A DNA stretch of 6,101 nt from Flavobacterium psychrophilum (lineage in GTDB: Bacteria > Bacteroidota > Bacteroidia > Flavobacteriales > Flavobacteriaceae): the NCBI GenBank assembly GCA_020720185.1, contig DYPB01000080.1, positions 1-6,101 of the forward strand, in the 5' to 3' direction. The notes below the pieces were generated by a model. The model worked only from the letters and a program-made list of their open reading frames with translations, made no database searches and was not told the DNA's origin. Below are positions 5,742-6,101 of the stretch, piece by piece. Made by a program: the position numbers and the translations under genes. Every line of letters begins with the position of its first letter. Position 1 is the stretch's first letter.

Positions 5742-6101
5742 TTATTTTTTTAGTTTATAAAAATCTTGCGTTACTTGTTTGTCTTCGGCTGATACTTCAA
5801 AATCTTTATCATTCAAAGACGAAAGATTGACATACAATTGGTTTTTGTCTAATAATTCAACCAAATGTTGTTTTTGTTCTGCCAAAGATAATGCTTTAAA
5901 TTCTTCGATGTGTTCTTCTTGTTTTTGAATATCTACATTATAGTTGAGGAAAGATTTAGCTTTCATTTCTTCCCAAATATTCAAAATTGTTTTAGTGTCT
6001 TTTGCGGTTTCAATTTGTTCAATAAAAATTTGATTGTATTTTTTAAGTTCGAAATAAACAAATTCACCTCCGCCTTTCCAGTTTACTGCTTTTGAAATGC
6101 C
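5742..6101 (-). CDS. mod: Type III DNA methyltransferase (Mod), C-terminal fragment, cut by window edge
   Basis: The open frame runs in from the right edge without a start, giving the last 119 residues. It begins GISKAVNWKGGGEFVYFEL, matching the NWxGGGxFxYxEL block near the C-terminus of type III Mod and related beta-class adenine methyltransferases. The tail is helical and charged and includes LLDKNQLYVNLSSLNDKDFEVSAEDK, which I recognise as a typical Mod ending. Mod binds the recognition site, methylates one adenine using S-adenosylmethionine, and is required by Res for specificity. The catalytic DPPY and FxGxG motifs and the target-recognition domain lie outside the window, so neither integrity nor specificity can be judged. 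A TTG at 5984 is internal leucine, not a start. The gene ends CTA AAA AAA TAA, 4 nt before the HEPN gene. Confidence 0.88.
   Translation of the reverse strand, partial: GISKAVNWKGGGEFVYFELKKYNQIFIEQIETAKDTKTILNIWEEMKAKSFLNYNVDIQKQEEHIEEFKALSLAEQKQHLVELLDKNQLYVNLSSLNDKDFEVSAEDKQVTQDFYKLKK

Larger units (their letters stand above)
2457..6101 (-). other. Type III R-M operon with an embedded HEPN-MNT pair
   Basis: Four consecutive minus-strand genes in the order mod (partial), HI0074/HepT-like, MNT nucleotidyltransferase, res. Junctions are 4 nt apart (5738-5741), overlapping by 4 nt (5327-5330, ATGA), and directly abutting (5018/5019, TAA then ATG). There is no room for internal promoters or terminators between genes, so one mRNA from a promoter beyond 6101 is expected. 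The canonical type III layout is mod followed by res; here two small genes with toxin-antitoxin signatures separate them. The operon boundary on the left is the 2247-2456 gap before ftsX. Confidence 0.8.

Noticed and set aside
5742..5984. A free-standing 80-aa gene starting at TTG 5984
   Set aside because: The same frame continues upstream without a stop to the window edge and encodes the conserved NWKGGGEF block of Mod, so TTG is an internal leucine codon.
5910..6095. Plus-strand frame of 61 codons opposite mod
   Set aside because: Phe/Ile-rich antisense shadow of the Mod C-terminus.
5742..6101. Phase-variable mod, as in some pathogens with simple repeats in mod
   Set aside because: No di- to pentanucleotide repeat tract is present in the visible part; only short A runs are seen, and the 5' part of mod is outside the window.

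Overview
The window looks like a piece of a low-GC Bacteroidota chromosome, most probably from the Flavobacteriia. The support is visibly A+T-rich DNA, start codons preceded by A-rich sequence rather than clear Shine-Dalgarno sites, and an ftsX gene followed by a DUF3098 membrane protein, a pairing I know from this phylum. Every supported gene lies on the minus strand, so transcription runs from high to low coordinates. I see no tRNA, rRNA, CRISPR array or insertion sequence.

Right part (2457-6101): a compact four-gene defence operon. In transcription order it holds the 3' end of a type III DNA methyltransferase (mod, cut by the window edge), a HEPN-fold HI0074/HepT-like protein, a minimal MNT nucleotidyltransferase, and an apparently complete type III restriction helicase-nuclease (res). 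The junctions are a 4-nt gap, a 4-nt ATGA overlap, and a TAA stop directly abutting the next ATG. The HEPN protein carries the RX4HXY motif and the nucleotidyltransferase the GSX10DXD motif, the signatures of HepT/MntA-type toxin-antitoxin pairs. A putative toxin-antitoxin module thus sits between the modification and restriction genes of a type III R-M system, and this is the most interesting feature here. My inference is that the pair either guards the R-M operon (addiction, or abortive infection when it is disturbed) or helps control restriction.

Middle (about 1018-2456): a 210-bp intergenic stretch with a hairpin, then ftsX (division/cell-wall-hydrolase regulator, four predicted membrane segments) and the two-TM DUF3098 protein. 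Two A+T-rich inverted repeats flank the DUF3098 gene.

Left (11-901): a short-chain dehydrogenase closely resembling 2,4-dienoyl-CoA reductases, with that family's spaced Tyr/Ser/Lys catalytic arrangement, so probably involved in unsaturated fatty acid beta-oxidation. The ftsX, DUF3098 and reductase genes look like ordinary chromosomal genes; the R-M operon looks like an accessory insertion beside them.
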